The notes beneath the pieces are model-generated. The model saw only the letters and a program-made list of their open reading frames with translations. It made no database searches and was not told where the DNA came from. Positions 6,355 to 8,340 of a stretch of 8,340 bases of DNA are shown in pieces. Location: the NCBI GenBank assembly GCA_946479335.1, contig CAMLFP010000248.1:1-8340 (forward strand), in the 5' to 3' direction. Numbering within the stretch: position 1 is the stretch's first letter; each line of letters begins with the position of its first letter. This DNA is from an uncultured Archangium sp. Lineage in GTDB: Bacteria > Myxococcota > Myxococcia > Myxococcales > Myxococcaceae. Made by a program: the position numbers and the translations under genes.

Positions 6355-7674
6355 ATGTCCAAGACGCTCCCTGCCACCGGAACCAGCCGTGACGAAGTGC
6401 TCGGCCGCCTGCGCTCTCTGCACACCGACGACGCGAAGTGGAAAGACGGCCGCACCTTCTCGCTGGTGTACTTCGCGGGCGACGAGGTCTCGGCGCTGTT
6501 GAAAGACGCGTACTCGGAGTTCATCGCGGAGAACGGCCTCTCGCCGCTCGCCTTCCCCTCGCTGCGGCAGATGGAGTGCGAGGTGGTGTCGATGGCCGCG
6601 TCGATTCTCGGCGGTGACGACGACGTGCAGGGCACCATGACCTCCGGCGGCACCGAGAGCATCATGATGGCCATCAAGGCCGCGCGTGAATTCGGTCGCA
6701 AAGAGAAGGGCCTCAAGCGCCCGCACATCATCGTGCCGGCGTCGGCGCACCCGGCGTTCGACAAGGCGGTGCACTACTTCGACGTCGACTATTCACACGC
6801 GCCGCTGGGCCCCGACTTCCGCGTCGACGTCGCGGCGATGGAGAAGCTGATCCGCCCGGAGACGGTGCTGCTGGTGGGGAGCGCGCCGGCGTACCCGCAG
6901 GGCGTGGTCGACGACATCACCGCCATCGCGAAGCTGGCGAAGGCGCGCGGCATTCTGTGTCACGTCGACGCGTGCCTCGGCGGCTTCTTCCTGCCGTTCG
7001 CGAAGAAGGCCGGCGCGCCGATTCCTCCCTTCGACTTCAGCGTCGACGGCGTCACCAGCATGTCGGCAGATCTGCACAAGTACGGCTACGCGGCGAAGGG
7101 CGCGTCGGTTGTGTTGTATAAAACTGGCGCGCTGCGCCGGCACCAGTTCTTCACCTACTCGGGGTGGAACGGCGGGCTCTACGCGTCTCCGTCGTTCTGC
7201 GGCACGCGCCCCGGAGGCGCCATCGCCGCGGCCTGGGCGGTAATGCACTTCCTCGGCGAGGAGGGCTACGTGAAGCGCGCGAAGACCATCCTCGAGAGCA
7301 GCAAGACGATGCAGGCGGCGCTGCGCGACGCGGGCCTCCAGATTCTCGGTGAGCCGGTGGGCGGCGTCTTCGCGTTCACCAGCGACTCGGTGAATGTGTA
7401 CGAATTGGGCGACGCGATGGACGCGCGCGGCTGGAAGTTGGACCGCCAGATGAACCCGCCCGCGCTGCACGTGATGGTGACGCCCGCGCACCAGGGTGAG
7501 GTGCTGCAGAAGTTCCTCGACGACGTGAAAGACTGCGTCTCGCGCCTCAAGTCGGGCGAGCCCGCGCCCGATGGCAGCGCCGCGATGTACGGCATGGTCG
7601 GCCAGATGGCTGACTTGAAGGAAGCCAACGCGTTCCTGCTCGACTTCCTCGACGGCATCTTCTCGCGCGCGTGA
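6355..7674 (+). CDS. PLP-dependent sphingosine-1-phosphate-lyase-like enzyme
   Basis: A 439-residue PLP enzyme of the group II decarboxylase fold, closest in motif content to sphingosine-1-phosphate lyases, which split phosphorylated sphingoid bases into a fatty aldehyde and phosphoethanolamine. Visible signatures are LAFPSLRQMECEVV (65-78), the cofactor-phosphate loop TSGGTES (96-102), SAHPAFDKA (130-138, His132 expected to stack on PLP), CHVDACLGG (Asp205, pairing with the pyridine nitrogen), SADLHKYGYAAKG (Schiff-base Lys242) and GTRPGG (283-288). No N-terminal membrane helix is present, unlike the eukaryotic enzyme, so it should be soluble. ATG 6355 is supported by AGGGAG (6344-6349). Its stop overlaps the permease GTG (GTGA), so the two are co-translated. 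Myxobacteria are known to contain sphingolipids, which fits sphingoid-base breakdown. A decarboxylase of an amino-acid or aminosulfonate substrate is the main alternative. Confidence 0.87.
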   Translation: MSKTLPATGTSRDEVLGRLRSLHTDDAKWKDGRTFSLVYFAGDEVSALLKDAYSEFIAENGLSPLAFPSLRQMECEVVSMAASILGGDDDVQGTMTSGGTESIMMAIKAAREFGRKEKGLKRPHIIVPASAHPAFDKAVHYFDVDYSHAPLGPDFRVDVAAMEKLIRPETVLLVGSAPAYPQGVVDDITAIAKLAKARGILCHVDACLGGFFLPFAKKAGAPIPPFDFSVDGVTSMSADLHKYGYAAKGASVVLYKTGALRRHQFFTYSGWNGGLYASPSFCGTRPGGAIAAAWAVMHFLGEEGYVKRAKTILESSKTMQAALRDAGLQILGEPVGGVFAFTSDSVNVYELGDAMDARGWKLDRQMNPPALHVMVTPAHQGEVLQKFLDDVKDCVSRLKSGEPAPDGSAAMYGMVGQMADLKEANAFLLDFLDGIFSRA

Positions 7675-8340
7675 CTCAGTTGCCGTTGCTCGCCGCGTTG
7701 GTGTTCCTCGCCTTCCTCGTGGAGGCGGCGGCGGGCTTCGGCTCGACGGTGGTGGCGCTGACGCTGGGCGCGCTGTGGTTCCAGCTCGACGAGCTGCTCT
7801 CGTGGCTGTTGCCGGTGAACGTGTTGCTCTCGCTGTACCTGGTCATCAGCGGGTGGAAGCACGTCGCGTGGCGCTTCGCCTTCACGCGCGTGTTGCCGGT
7901 GATGGGCGTGGGCCTCGTCGGCGGCTCGCTGGTCGCCGCGCGTGCGTCGCAGCAGGCGTGGCTCAAGGTGACCTTCGGCGTGTTCGTGATGGCGGTGGCG
8001 TTGTGGCAGCTCCTGGGGCCACGGGAGTCGCGCGCTCTCTCGACGCCGGCGCGCGTCGCGACGTTGACGGCGGCGGGCCTCATCCACGGCATCTTCGCGA
8101 CGGGCGGGCCGCTGGCGGTCTTCGTGTCGGCGCGCGAGCTGCCCGACAAGGCGTCGTTCCGCGCGACGCTGTCGCTGCTGTGGCTGTGCCTCAACGCGCT
8201 GGTGCTGCCGCGGCTGGCGTTGGAGGGCACGCTGAACGCCTCCACGCTGCGCATGAGCGGGCTGCTGGTGCTGCCGTTGCTGGCGGGCATCGGCGCCGGC
8301 GAGTGGCTGCATCACCGCTTCGATGAAGCGCGCTTCCGCC
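7671..8340 (+). CDS. TauE/SafE-family membrane permease, C-terminus outside window
   Basis: This open frame of 223 residues runs off the right edge. It is strongly hydrophobic, with about seven membrane segments visible (roughly 5-33, 43-62, 73-92, 97-115, 128-154, 163-184, 196-212). The two half-repeats expected of the TauE/SafE (PF01925) exporter family are recognisable: GFGSTVVALTLGAL near 22-35 and GLIHGIFATGGPLAVFV near 136-152. Family members export small anions such as sulfite, sulfoacetate or other organic acids; many have no known substrate. Usual length is about 250 residues, so only the last helix or so should be missing. The start GTG 7671 overlaps the lyase stop as GTGA. No good Shine-Dalgarno sequence is seen, so translation probably depends on ribosomes finishing the lyase gene. 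The link suggests export of a product or by-product connected to the lyase, but this is inference. Confidence 0.82.
   Translation, partial: MTQLPLLAALVFLAFLVEAAAGFGSTVVALTLGALWFQLDELLSWLLPVNVLLSLYLVISGWKHVAWRFAFTRVLPVMGVGLVGGSLVAARASQQAWLKVTFGVFVMAVALWQLLGPRESRALSTPARVATLTAAGLIHGIFATGGPLAVFVSARELPDKASFRATLSLLWLCLNALVLPRLALEGTLNASTLRMSGLLVLPLLAGIGAGEWLHHRFDEARFR

Noticed and set aside
4991..6502. A 503-codon plus-strand frame opposite the transglutaminase gene
   Set aside because: Arg/His/Leu/Val-rich with no domain, and it overlaps the start of the lyase gene; the opposite strand has a signal peptide and a full catalytic triad.
7266..8315. Minus-strand frames opposite the lyase end and permease (349 and 204 codons)
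   Set aside because: Products are Arg/Gln/Glu/His-rich or Ser/Ala/Thr-rich, without motifs. The plus-strand permease frame shows clear membrane segments and both TauE/SafE half-repeats.

Overview
The window is 8.3 kb of very GC-rich, gene-dense DNA with G/C-dominated third codon positions. I think it comes from a myxobacterium or close relative (Myxococcota). The pointers are a soluble Hanks-type kinase with an HRDVSPHN catalytic loop, a lipoprotein with a long Gly-Gly-Gly/Thr linker, a small FlgO/TolB-like membrane protein with a Cys pair, and a sphingosine-phosphate-lyase-like enzyme. This assignment is inference from style and gene content; there is no rRNA or housekeeping marker. No tRNA, rRNA, CRISPR array, insertion sequence or phage gene is visible, and no gene-free stretch exceeds 75 bases.

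Layout: (1) 1-1488, minus strand, an IGHMBP2/UPF1-like superfamily 1 helicase cut off by the left edge before its last motifs. (2) 1522-3869, plus strand, a two-gene unit encoding a secreted/membrane TolB-like protein and then a Gly/Thr-linker lipoprotein, joined by an ATGA overlap. (3) 3873-6280, minus strand, a two-gene unit encoding an exported transglutaminase-like protein and then a cytoplasmic Ser/Thr kinase, joined by a GTGA overlap; it converges on unit 2 with only 3 bases between stop codons. (4) 6355-8340, plus strand, a PLP-dependent sphingosine-1-phosphate-lyase-like enzyme and then a TauE/SafE-type permease, again joined by a GTGA overlap; the permease runs off the right edge.

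The window is therefore three compact two-gene units plus one helicase, alternating in direction. Two divergent spacers (33 and 74 bases) must hold the promoters. Units 2 and 3 both pair a cell-envelope protein with a partner gene. Unit 4 couples what is probably a sphingoid-base-phosphate (or related) C-C lyase/decarboxylase to an anion exporter. The most interesting points are the transglutaminase-kinase coupling, a possible excisionase-like small domain at the kinase C-terminus, and the lyase-permease pair. None of these amounts to a demonstrated new system.
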